Assembly: GCF_002257705.1 (NCBI RefSeq)
Contig: NZ_LSLK01000081.1
Location: 62,001-126,000 of the forward strand
Source: Sporomusa silvacetica DSM 10669
Lineage (GTDB): Bacteria > Bacillota > Negativicutes > Sporomusales > Sporomusaceae
Direction of reading: 5' to 3'
Length of the DNA stretch: 64,000 nucleotides
The position numbers and the translations under genes are program-made. Below are positions 1 through 7,427 of the stretch, one piece after another. Position 1 is the stretch's first letter. The number at the start of each line of letters is the position of its first letter. Under the pieces are notes generated by a model. That model saw only the letters and a list, made by a program, of their open reading frames with translations. It was not told the DNA's origin and made no database searches.

Positions 1-842
1 GCACTAAGCCAGTATCCTAACGCTCCCCAGGTATGGTGTGAGCCACTGCCGTTCATAATTGCACCTGGACCATGTTCTCTTTTTACCCGTTTAATTTCAT
101 TAGCAACAATCTCCAATGCTTCATTCCAGCTTATCCGCTCATACCCGGATATACCCCGGTTTTGGGGATTTCTTTCGCCATTCGGATCAAAGTCCACCCG
201 TTTCATTGGATAAAGCAACCGATTCGGAGAATAAATCATTGATTTCCATGCCAAAGTATGGGGGCTAACGGTTGTTTTCTTGGGTGGTGAAAAGTCTTTA
301 CCTCTGGCTTTGACTACCCACGGATCTGCATCCTCTTCGTCAAAATCGATAGGCGTAATCCGGATGATTTTGCCATCTTTTACATACACAAAAACCGGAC
401 CGCCATTGGTGTTGCTCGTGTAGCGCTTGACACCTCCGCCCATATCTACGCCATAATCCGGCTTAAGACTCATTGTCATATTCAAGGTTTCAGCAAACCA
501 TAGCGATAATTCGTCCGGTCCCCGCATATCAAGCTGAAAACTTTTGGCCGAACTGATAAATTCTAAGAATGTTTTTGTGGGGCTCATTATTCTTACTGCG
601 GTTGCAGCATCTTCGAACGACATAACAATATCGGGATTGGAGTAGATACCAGATTTTGAAGAAACTTTACCATCTTTAAAAATAAAATATCTGCCCTGAG
701 AGTTGTCTCGTAACTTAATTTGAGCAATCAGATTCTTTTCTTTGAGCCGCTCAGCAAAGGTGGCAGACCGCAAGGCAGTCATCTTCAGCACTTTTTCTAG
801 GCCAAAAAGGATAACCGAAAATTGCGTACTTTCAAGCGCCAT
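1..842 (-). CDS. Molybdopterin oxidoreductase, N-terminal part (runs off the window)
   Basis: The reading frame is open from an ATG at 842 to the window edge (about 280 residues seen), with GGGAG upstream of the start. The first ~110 residues resemble an SCP2-like sterol-carrier fold (FIFKDGKV, then PDIVMSFED). After that come features of the DMSO-reductase/molybdopterin superfamily: a VFVYVKDGKIIRITP strand, YPMKRVDF, ISWNEALEIVANEIKR and HGPGAIMNGSGS. This is the order in which such enzymes approach the pterin site, although the usual N-terminal Fe-S cysteine cluster motif is not seen. The family transfers oxygen or hydroxyl groups or dehydroxylates substrates; the substrate cannot be told. 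It is divergent from the LysR gene at 1046, which may regulate it. The rest of the gene lies outside the window. Confidence 0.75.
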   Translation of the reverse strand, partial: MALESTQFSVILFGLEKVLKMTALRSATFAERLKEKNLIAQIKLRDNSQGRYFIFKDGKVSSKSGIYSNPDIVMSFEDAATAVRIMSPTKTFLEFISSAKSFQLDMRGPDELSLWFAETLNMTMSLKPDYGVDMGGGVKRYTSNTNGGPVFVYVKDGKIIRITPIDFDEEDADPWVVKARGKDFSPPKKTTVSPHTLAWKSMIYSPNRLLYPMKRVDFDPNGERNPQNRGISGYERISWNEALEIVANEIKRVKREHGPGAIMNGSGSHHTWGALGYWLS

Positions 843-956
843 AATCTATTTTCTCCCTTCAGTGCAACTTCATATTACAACCCCATACTAATGCAATCTA
901 CTTTAAATGGGAAATACTATCTATGTCTAAGCTTATGATAGAAAAGTATTACCGTT

Positions 957-968
957 ATGCAATTGCAT
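957..968. promoter_or_regulatory. Palindrome in the divergent molybdoenzyme/LysR intergenic region
   Basis: ATGCAATTGCAT is a perfect 12-base palindrome, 78 bases upstream of the LysR start and 115 upstream of the molybdoenzyme start. LysR regulators usually bind such sites in divergent promoters. Operator function is inferred. Confidence 0.3.
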
Positions 969-1045
969 TTTTTTGCGAAACCTTTCCACTCTCTCGTTAA
1001 TCGCTGTATACTATTGTTATATATAGCAATAGCAACGGAGGTACC

Positions 1046-1948
1046 ATGGAAATCCAGTTATTACGCGAATTCACCTGTCTCGCAGAACATTTAAACTTTA
1101 GCACAGCTGCTAAGCAACTTTTTATCGCTCAGCCTGTCCTTAGTAGACACATTGCGGATTTAGAACATGCCCTCGGAGTGCAATTATTTGCGCGTAATAA
1201 ACAAACCGTCCGTCTAACACCGATCGGCGCTATAGTCCTTACCGAGGCTAAAGCCATTCTTGCTCACTATGAAGAAGGTATCCAAAAAATTCGCCTAGCA
1301 GTAGCCGGTTTTGCAGGTCAACTTAAAATTGGTTTTTTGGGAGCACCGACTAAGAACTTCTTTTCAGCACTTATCTCACGTTTTAGAAACACTTATCCTA
1401 ATGTCGATTTGCAGTTAAACCAGTTAAATTTGGGAGCACTTGCCACAACCCTAAAACATGGTGATATCGATATTGCCTTTACTCTTTCTTTTGATTTATT
1501 GAATATTCCCGGACTTTGCTGGAAGACTTTGTATCCTGATTCACTTGCTATTGTCCTACGACATGACCACCCAGCTGCCAATAATAACGACATTAAGCTG
1601 TCCACGCTTTCAAAGGAAAAATTTCTTCTTTTGGCCCAAGAAGAATCTCCCAGTCTTTATAATCAAATCACAACACTCTGCGCAGCGGATGGTTTTTTCC
1701 CTGATATTATAAAATTAACAACTTTCCCCGAAAATGCTTTGCTAATGGTTGAATCCGGTATTGGAGTTGCTATTTTGCCAAGACATATTAACGTTTATGC
1801 AAGTCAAGAGCTTCGGTTTCTGGATATCGCTGGTGACGACTTTAAGTTTGATGTGGTTGTGGCCTGGAATGAAGTGCATTCAAATCCTGCCGTTCCCTTA
1901 TTCCTGCAAGAGTTGGATAAGCTGTCAATTGACAACGACCTGCATTGA
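1046..1948 (+). CDS. LysR-family transcriptional regulator
   Basis: 300 residues, normal length for the family. The N-terminal winged helix (about residues 1-60) shows FTCLAEHLNFSTAAKQLFIAQPVLSRHIADLE, the classic LysR helix-turn-helix pattern, followed by RNKQTVRLTPIG. The rest is the two-lobed effector-binding domain (about 90-295, starting GQLKIGFLG). ACGGAGG lies 6 bases before the ATG. It is divergent from the molybdoenzyme gene at 1-842, so control of that gene is the simplest guess. It is clearly similar to the second LysR protein at 4147 (both carry GFAG then LK-GFL and a VESG-GIAILP segment), which suggests paralogues. The effector is unknown. Confidence 0.9.
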   Translation: MEIQLLREFTCLAEHLNFSTAAKQLFIAQPVLSRHIADLEHALGVQLFARNKQTVRLTPIGAIVLTEAKAILAHYEEGIQKIRLAVAGFAGQLKIGFLGAPTKNFFSALISRFRNTYPNVDLQLNQLNLGALATTLKHGDIDIAFTLSFDLLNIPGLCWKTLYPDSLAIVLRHDHPAANNNDIKLSTLSKEKFLLLAQEESPSLYNQITTLCAADGFFPDIIKLTTFPENALLMVESGIGVAILPRHINVYASQELRFLDIAGDDFKFDVVVAWNEVHSNPAVPLFLQELDKLSIDNDLH

Positions 1949-2056
1949 GTTCATAGGCACATGCTCACCCTGCGCCATATCCATTCATAAAAAACCATTA
2001 CCTCATTTTCTTTTCGTCCAAAACTCATCCTAAAGATATGCTAATACTGAACGTAC

Positions 2057-2103
2057 GTAAAAAGGGGCAGCCCCAATTATTTTTGAGACTGCTCCTATAA
2101 TTT
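2057..2103. terminator. Possible terminator after LysR
   Basis: GGGGCAG and CTGCTCC can pair (one G-U) around an AT-rich loop, followed by TATAATTTT. It lies between two convergent genes. The stem is short, so support is weak. Confidence 0.35.
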
Positions 2104-2217
2104 TAATACCTTTAAATATAACGCTAAGAAATAAAACGCAGCTTAGAAGGACAACTTCAGATTAGCCATAACGTAACAAAATTGCCACCTTTTAAGTATC
2201 ACCGTTTAGAGTAGCAG

Positions 2218-3357
2218 CTAATTATAGCGTCCGTACTTCTCTACCGCATCAAAGAAGGCTTTCATATTTTCATGTTTTGCATTCATAGGAACACAGCAAC
2301 CTGAAGAGTAAATGAAACCGCCGCCTTTACCAACAACTTCAAATAGTTTTTTAGCGTATGCGTCTACCTCACTTGGAGATCCTACAGTTAACAGCGCTGC
2401 CGCCATATCTCCCATAATCGCACAATGTCCGTCAAGTATTTCCTTTGCCTTAAAAATATCAGTAGAGCCATCCAATTGAACAACGAATTTTTTTGCTGGC
2501 AATTCCAATAAATATGGTAGATTTTTTGTCCAGTCAGAATCAAGGTGCAATATTGGAATAATGCCCTTTTGATCCAAACCGTTAACAAGTCGCTTCATAA
2601 CTGGCATGAATAATTTTTCGAACTTCTTCAGTGATATCCATTGAGCACTACTGCGAGAGTCGCCAATAAACGCACGTCTGATACCGGTTTGGTCCGCCTG
2701 AGCTGAAAGTAACTCAATCATACCATCTGTAACAACAATCATGGCTTCATATACTTTGTCAGGGATTTGAATCACATCTTTAAAAAACTTTTCCAGGGAA
2801 CGGCTCATCGACAGAACATCAGGTGCCGATCCGCCTAGTATTCCCCAGGTTGAACTTTGCCCGCGGCGCTGAGTACGCTGGTTTTCATCCAGCAGTAATT
2901 TGCCTTTTTCCATAATCGCCGCAAGTTGCTCTTCTGGATTTGTACCGTGCGCAACTTGATTAAACTTACCGACATATGCCAAAAGACCTTCTTTAATGAG
3001 CAGATCATAGTCCTCTCGGGTTGTAATTTCCACTTCGTGCATCTGGAAGGAAGCATTGTCAGGTAGTTCCACACCAGGCATTGCCGTACGCATGAGTCCC
3101 ACTTTTTTCATTAAAGGCGCATATCGCTCACACATGATAAACGGGTTGCTATCCCAAATGGGATAGGCTTCCTTTACTTTGTCAAGAGAATCCATGCACT
3201 TTTTCCAGTCCCACATAAATTCCTTATTGATAATTCCTGCAAACTGACCGGCATACTGGTCAATCATTGGCGCACATACTACCCGGTCGACTGGTTCAAG
3301 ATTAATAGTAGCTACCAGTCTCTCCTCTGCTGTCATTTGATCTTTTTTTGCTGTCAT
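2218..3357 (-). CDS. Uroporphyrinogen-decarboxylase-fold protein (MtaA/CmuA-like)
   Basis: 379 residues. It begins TAEERLVATINLEPVDRVVCAPMIDQY, the usual opening of UroD-fold methyltransferases in anaerobes, and ends with FIYSSGCCVPMNAKHENMKAF, the C-terminal strand-turn typical of the family. True heme-pathway HemE lacks this context, and related proteins in acetogens and methanogens transfer methyl groups between corrinoid proteins and coenzymes or take part in O-demethylation. An HxCx(n)C zinc motif is not complete here: HLDSD is present and the GCC may contribute. No corrinoid protein gene is adjacent, so the methyl donor is unknown. An internally deleted paralogue lies immediately upstream on the same strand (3411-3704). 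Confidence 0.8.
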   Translation of the reverse strand: MTAKKDQMTAEERLVATINLEPVDRVVCAPMIDQYAGQFAGIINKEFMWDWKKCMDSLDKVKEAYPIWDSNPFIMCERYAPLMKKVGLMRTAMPGVELPDNASFQMHEVEITTREDYDLLIKEGLLAYVGKFNQVAHGTNPEEQLAAIMEKGKLLLDENQRTQRRGQSSTWGILGGSAPDVLSMSRSLEKFFKDVIQIPDKVYEAMIVVTDGMIELLSAQADQTGIRRAFIGDSRSSAQWISLKKFEKLFMPVMKRLVNGLDQKGIIPILHLDSDWTKNLPYLLELPAKKFVVQLDGSTDIFKAKEILDGHCAIMGDMAAALLTVGSPSEVDAYAKKLFEVVGKGGGFIYSSGCCVPMNAKHENMKAFFDAVEKYGRYN

Positions 3358-3410
3358 TTAATCCACCCCTAATAATATTTTTCATTCTATTAAAAAATGG
3401 TATCTACTAG

Positions 3411-3704
3411 CTACTTTCCGGTCGCAGCAGCAATCATGGCTTTCACGTTCTCAATTTTTGCATTTACTGGAACAGCACACCCTGATGCAAGGATAAACCC
3501 TGGCCCCATATCTCTGATCGATTCAACCATTACCTTATTAGACGCTTTTAAGCTCGAACAAAACTCTGATAACTTGACTCCCATATGGGTCGCACAAAAA
3601 CCATCAGCCAGAGTTACTACCGGAGTTCGGTCGGTTTTTTCTAGCGCTACAGCTTTTCTTATTCTTTCCTTGCGTTCCTTCAACAATTCTTGTGGTGTTT
3701 TCAT
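3411..3704 (-). pseudogene. Internally deleted UroD-fold gene remnant
   Basis: The 97 codons join the start of a UroD-fold protein (MKTPQELLKERKERIRKAV, then LEKTDRTPVVTLADGF) directly to the end of one (GPGFILASGCAVPVNAKIEN). The second part matches the C-terminus of the intact neighbour (SSGCCVPMNAKHEN). About 270 central residues are missing, yet the frame is kept, so a short protein could still be made. A CCTCC complement just upstream (3711-3715) gives it a ribosome site. I call it a pseudogene because the barrel core is gone. The tandem repeat at 3716 starts right at its 5' side. Confidence 0.75.
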
Positions 3705-3715
3705 GCAACGCCTCC

Positions 3716-3899
3716 ATAAGAAAAGACTTGGCTTGTGCCAAGTCCGTTAGGACGCCGGCAGAAGCCTTAGTCGTTCAATCCAGGGAAAGTTATACTTTCC
3801 ATCTGGATAAGATAAGACTTGGCTTGTGCCAAGTCCCTTAGGACGCTGGCGGAAGCCTTAGTCGTTCAATCCAGGGAAAGTTATACTTTCCATCTGGAT
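3716..3899. repeat. Tandem 91-bp structured repeat, two copies
   Basis: Two direct copies, 3716-3806 and 3807-3897, with a period of exactly 91 bases and only a few differences. Each holds a hairpin (GACTTGGC, loop TTGT, GCCAAGTC), then GAAGCCTTAGTCGTTC, then a second imperfect hairpin (CCAG-GGAAAGT ... ACTTTCC-CTGG). A longer relative lies at 42904-43021. No coding frame was seen. It may be a small transposable palindromic element or a structured RNA. The region 3900-4146 that follows holds only the AT-rich promoter area of the LysR gene. Confidence 0.8.
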
Positions 3900-4146
3900 T
3901 AAAAAGTAGTAATGCATTTCCCTTTGTACTTGGCAATGTAACAACATTGTCAAAATTCACAATCTTCATCTTTATAATATAATAAAATATATTTTTGCGG
4001 AAATTCAGATTCCTCATTGCAACAATAAAAAAATTTAATACCTGATCCTTCATCAATATTCGTGAAATATTGTTAATTAATTAGAACTACACTATAATTT
4101 AATTATTCCTCAAGTTTTGCTGACTACAATCCGTTCGGAGGGTATC

Positions 4147-5076
4147 ATGGAAACTCGGCAATTGGAAATCTTTGTTTGTGTCGCAGAGCGATTAAATTTT
4201 ACTGAATCGGCCAAGCACTTATATCTCACACAATCCGCAGTAAGTATACAAATAGCGGATTTAGAAAAGCACCTGGGTGTCAAACTATTTGAAAGAAATT
4301 CTCGTTCAGTCCAGCTGACAGAAGCTGGTCAGGTTTTTTTGAAAGAAGCTAAGTTCATTATTGCTATACTTGAAGAAGCAATAAAAAAAACCCGCCATAC
4401 CGCATCCGGTTTTGCGGGTACTCTTAAAGTCGGATTCCTGGAATCACATACTAAACACTTTTTACCCAAACTAGTGAAAGACTTTCGAAGTTCCTATCCA
4501 AAGATTCAATTAATGTTAATTCAATTGAATTGGGGTGATTTGAACATGGCCTTGGAACACAATGATGTAGATATAGGCCTTACCATGTCAGTATCGTTAC
4601 AAAATACGCCCCATCTAGTCTGGCAATCACTTTTGCGAGATGTTGAATGTTTTGTAATGCCTTATGACCATCCCCTGGCAAATCAGCCCCAGTTAGATTT
4701 AGCTGCCGTAGCTCGTGAGCCTTTTATTGTCCTAAATCGTGAAGTTGCACCCTGCCCCTACGATTTCACTTTACAATTATGCGCAAACCGGGGTTTTACC
4801 CCTAAAATAGTCGAACGGCCTTATCTCACTGAAATTTTGCTTACGCTTGTTGAATCAGGCGAAGGAATCGCAATTCTCCCTTATTTTGCTACCAAACCCT
4901 ATGCAAGTCCTAATCTTCGCTTTATCAAATTGGAAGGTGAAGATGCACAAGTTGATATGGTAGCATCCTGGAAAAAGATAAATCGGAATCCAGCTATACC
5001 TTTGTTTCTTAATAAAGCCAAAAATAATATCCAAATCATACAAAATGATATGATGCTTCCGATTACACTCCCATGA
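4147..5076 (+). CDS. LysR-family transcriptional regulator
   Basis: 309 residues from the ATG at 4147. I chose this start over the one at 4117 because GGAGG ends 6 bases before it and the protein then begins METRQLEIFVCVAERLNF like other LysR proteins. The helix-turn-helix is at about 15-45 (LNFTESAKHLYLTQSAVSIQ), and the effector domain begins near 90 with GTLKVGFLESH. It is a paralogue of the LysR at 1046. The nearest possible targets are the UroD-fold gene and remnant on the opposite strand (2218-3704), with the tandem repeat lying between. The effector is unknown. Confidence 0.9.
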   Translation: METRQLEIFVCVAERLNFTESAKHLYLTQSAVSIQIADLEKHLGVKLFERNSRSVQLTEAGQVFLKEAKFIIAILEEAIKKTRHTASGFAGTLKVGFLESHTKHFLPKLVKDFRSSYPKIQLMLIQLNWGDLNMALEHNDVDIGLTMSVSLQNTPHLVWQSLLRDVECFVMPYDHPLANQPQLDLAAVAREPFIVLNREVAPCPYDFTLQLCANRGFTPKIVERPYLTEILLTLVESGEGIAILPYFATKPYASPNLRFIKLEGEDAQVDMVASWKKINRNPAIPLFLNKAKNNIQIIQNDMMLPITLP

Positions 5077-5393
5077 GCTACTCCCGCATGATCTATATAT
5101 TCCGCAGTAAAGAAGTTCACAGGCGCCAAGCCTGTTTTAAGGATTGTTACTGCAAAGTACTCAAAATTTCCAAAGTTCTCAAAGGCTTATTTTATTAAAC
5201 AATCTACCCTTCGTATCTCTTTGTGCTCTTTGTGTCCTTTGTGGTTTAACAAACCTAACAGACGGGTTGTGTATTGACAACGCTCCACCACTAACGTTTG
5301 ACTTCCGCTTTTGCCAACACACCATCCGCCTGCAAAAATTTTACGTTGTACCAAACAACAGGCTAAATCATTGCATTATAAAAGAAATTATTC
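5077..5393. other. Intergenic stretch without a gene
   Basis: Between the LysR gene and the TetR promoter I see no convincing coding frame. It includes a low-complexity run (CTTTGTGCTCTTTGTGTCC) of a type that recurs as dispersed sequence in many bacterial genomes. Confidence 0.5.
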
Positions 5394-5436
5394 TTGACAA
5401 CAACTCCCAGCAAGCTCTATAATTTGAATGAATTCA
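5394..5436 (+). promoter_or_regulatory. Promoter and operator of the TetR gene
   Basis: TTGACA (5394-5399) and TATAAT (5418-5423) are perfect consensus boxes with an 18-base spacer. Directly downstream lies TTGAATGAATTCAA, an inverted repeat (TTGAAT, GA, ATTCAA). A sister copy sits in front of the RND operon at 6149-6162. Autoregulation by the TetR protein is inferred. Confidence 0.7.
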
Positions 5437-5453
5437 ATTATAGAGGTGCTGCA

Positions 5454-6071
5454 ATGGCTAGAACTCCACAAGACCCACAAATTAGAATCACTGAAATCTT
5501 AGATACTGCCGAATACTTATTTTCTAGCAAGGGATACCTTGGAACAACAATTAGCGATATCGCCAAAAAAATGGGCGTTGCCCAGGGAATGCTCTATTAC
5601 TACTTTAAGTCCAAAGAGGAAATTTTAGAATCATTAGTTATTCGACAATCTTCTTCCTTCCTGGCTGAAATCAAAAAGATAGCTTATTCCGACAGTCTTA
5701 TCCCCCCCCGCAAAATCGAATTAATGATATCTACCCTGCTCCAGGGCGTTCAATACAAAGGCGGGTTGTATCTTGACTTATTGCATGACGAGCAGCTCCT
5801 ACAGGTTAGGTATAAAATATCTCGCCACAGTAACCTCTTCCTCTCACCATGGATACTAAAAGTCATTCATGAAGGAAACGAAAAACAATATTTTCATGTA
5901 TCCCATCCTCAGACAATTTTGGATTTCATCCTGGTAATTATCGATCTTCTCATTGTTGCCTTGCCTCAGAAACTACCTGCTGAACTTATGTCCCTTCGCT
6001 TAAGAATGGCCGAGTCTCTTATCGAAAAAACGTTAGGCGCACAGGACGGAACAATCCATATATTGCTGTAA
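5454..6071 (+). CDS. TetR/AcrR-family repressor of the RND operon
   Basis: 205 residues from the ATG at 5454, which follows GAGGTG. The upstream in-frame ATG at 5394 lies on the -35 box and is unlikely. The N-terminal DNA-binding domain (about 10-60) reads ITEILDTAEYLFSSKGYLGT, then TISDIAKKMGVAQGMLYYYF, a textbook TetR helix-turn-helix. The C-terminal half is the variable ligand-binding part. It lies just upstream of the adaptor and pump genes in the same direction. Matching inverted repeats at 5423-5436 and 6149-6162 suggest that it represses itself and the pump until a ligand binds. Confidence 0.9.
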   Translation: MARTPQDPQIRITEILDTAEYLFSSKGYLGTTISDIAKKMGVAQGMLYYYFKSKEEILESLVIRQSSSFLAEIKKIAYSDSLIPPRKIELMISTLLQGVQYKGGLYLDLLHDEQLLQVRYKISRHSNLFLSPWILKVIHEGNEKQYFHVSHPQTILDFILVIIDLLIVALPQKLPAELMSLRLRMAESLIEKTLGAQDGTIHILL

Positions 6072-6089
6072 ATCGCGTAGAAATACAAT

Positions 6090-6140
6090 TTAATAAAAAA
6101 ACTCCGCTATCCAACAAACTGGCTGGGCGGCTTTTTTTAG
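6090..6140 (+). terminator. Likely terminator after the TetR gene
   Basis: An A7 run and CCGC pair loosely with GCGG and a T7 run (stem with mismatches), giving a hairpin followed by TTTTTTT. It separates the regulator from the pump operon. Confidence 0.5.
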
Positions 6141-6148
6141 CCTATTAA

Positions 6149-6162
6149 TTGAATGTATTCAT
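6149..6162. promoter_or_regulatory. Second TetR-type operator, in front of the RND operon
   Basis: TTGAATGTATTCAT matches TTGAATGAATTCAA at the TetR promoter (12 of 14 positions) and keeps the inverted half-sites. It lies about 140 bases upstream of the adaptor start. Its role is inferred from the shared motif. Confidence 0.55.
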
Positions 6163-6299
6163 TTAATTAGTTTTAGTTCTGCCTAAAACTTTACCACTCA
6201 CTAGCAAGTAAGCTAACCACGCAAACGAAAGGAGGCTTGTATAAGTTAAAGCTTATCCCCCTTAAAAATTAATTGTGAATGAGACTAAGGAGTGAAACA

Positions 6300-7427
6300 A
6301 TGCAACAATTAAAATGGTTAAGTAAAATACCACCAAAGAAGTTATATTGCGGTTTAGCCACAGCAATCATCGGACTCGGTATCATCGGGGGCGTTATCTT
6401 GAAAGATCATAACAAGCCAGTAGCTGCAGCCGAAGAGATTGCGATAGTACGCACTGCGGTAATTGGCACTACAAAAAATACCCAGGAGTATACCTATTCT
6501 GGTGAAGTACGCGGCCGCTATGAAAGTCAATTAGCTTTCCAGGTCAATGGAAGAATTACCAACCGAAATGTCCAATTAGGCAGTCACGTTAGCGCAGGCG
6601 ATGCGTTGATGCAAATTGACGCCAAAGATGTTGTGCAAACCGTTAATAGCAATTCCGCTCAGGTGTATTCGGCTGAGTCGCAGCTACAGTTAGCAGAGAG
6701 CAATCTCAACCGGTACCGCGAATTATTGGAAGGCGGTGCTATCAGTCAATCCCAATATGACCAGTATGCCAATACCTACAATGTAGCCGTTGCCGGGGTG
6801 CGGCAAGCCTCCGCTCAATATGAGCAAGGTACTAATCAACTAGATTACACTCTTTTAAAGGCCAATAAATCTGGTATTGTGTCCAGCATCTCTGCCGAAA
6901 TAGGCCAAGTCGTCAGTGCTGGACAAATCGTTGCCACCGTAATACAGGACGGCGACCGCGAAGTGGAAATTAGTGTACCTGAAAACCGCATTGAAGAATT
7001 ACGCCAAGCTAAGGACATCAAAGTCACTTTTTGGGCATTAGCTAATAAAATGATTGCTGGCAAAATAAGAGAAATTGCTCCTATGGCTGATCCAGCCACT
7101 CGTACCTTTAAAGTACGCATTAGCTTACTAAACCCGCCGCCTGAAATGAAATTAGGCATGACCGCTAGCGTAACCGTGGTCAGCAGCAATGTACCGCAAA
7201 CTATAACTATTCCACTGACTGCCATTTATCAAACCGGCGATACGCCAACCGTTTGGGTGGTGACAGACGATATACTTACCTTGCGCTCCATAAAAGTGGG
7301 CAAATTTATTAATGAAACATTAATTGAGGTCCTCGAAGGCTTACAGCAGGGTGATTGCATTGTAACCAAAGGCGTACATAAACTCAAAGCAGGACAAAAG
7401 GTACAAGCTGGCGGTGAGTCCCTGTGA
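6300..7427 (+). CDS. RND efflux adaptor (membrane fusion protein)
   Basis: 375 residues from the ATG at 6300, placed 7 bases after AAGGAG; the ATG at 6279 lacks a site. A membrane anchor (about 15-35, LATAIIGLGIIGGVILK) is followed by the lipoyl/barrel-sandwich half motif (ESQLAFQVNGRITNRNVQLG, then HVSAGDALMQID), an alpha-hairpin, and the returning lipoyl half (LLKANKSGIVSSISAEIGQV). It would link the inner-membrane pump at 7424 to an outer-membrane channel. Its stop overlaps the GTG start of the pump by 4 bases, so the two are translationally coupled. No channel gene is in this operon; the TolC-like gene at 23893 or another could serve. Confidence 0.92.
   Translation: MQQLKWLSKIPPKKLYCGLATAIIGLGIIGGVILKDHNKPVAAAEEIAIVRTAVIGTTKNTQEYTYSGEVRGRYESQLAFQVNGRITNRNVQLGSHVSAGDALMQIDAKDVVQTVNSNSAQVYSAESQLQLAESNLNRYRELLEGGAISQSQYDQYANTYNVAVAGVRQASAQYEQGTNQLDYTLLKANKSGIVSSISAEIGQVVSAGQIVATVIQDGDREVEISVPENRIEELRQAKDIKVTFWALANKMIAGKIREIAPMADPATRTFKVRISLLNPPPEMKLGMTASVTVVSSNVPQTITIPLTAIYQTGDTPTVWVVTDDILTLRSIKVGKFINETLIEVLEGLQQGDCIVTKGVHKLKAGQKVQAGGESL

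Noticed and set aside
3716..3899. Possible CRISPR array (regular repeats with hairpins)
   Set aside because: Only two units of 91 bases with no variable spacers, and no cas genes nearby.
6229..6272. Possible 11-codon leader peptide (TTG after GGAGG) before the RND adaptor
   Set aside because: The TTG is only one base from the Shine-Dalgarno, too close for initiation, and the frame has no regulatory codon pattern.
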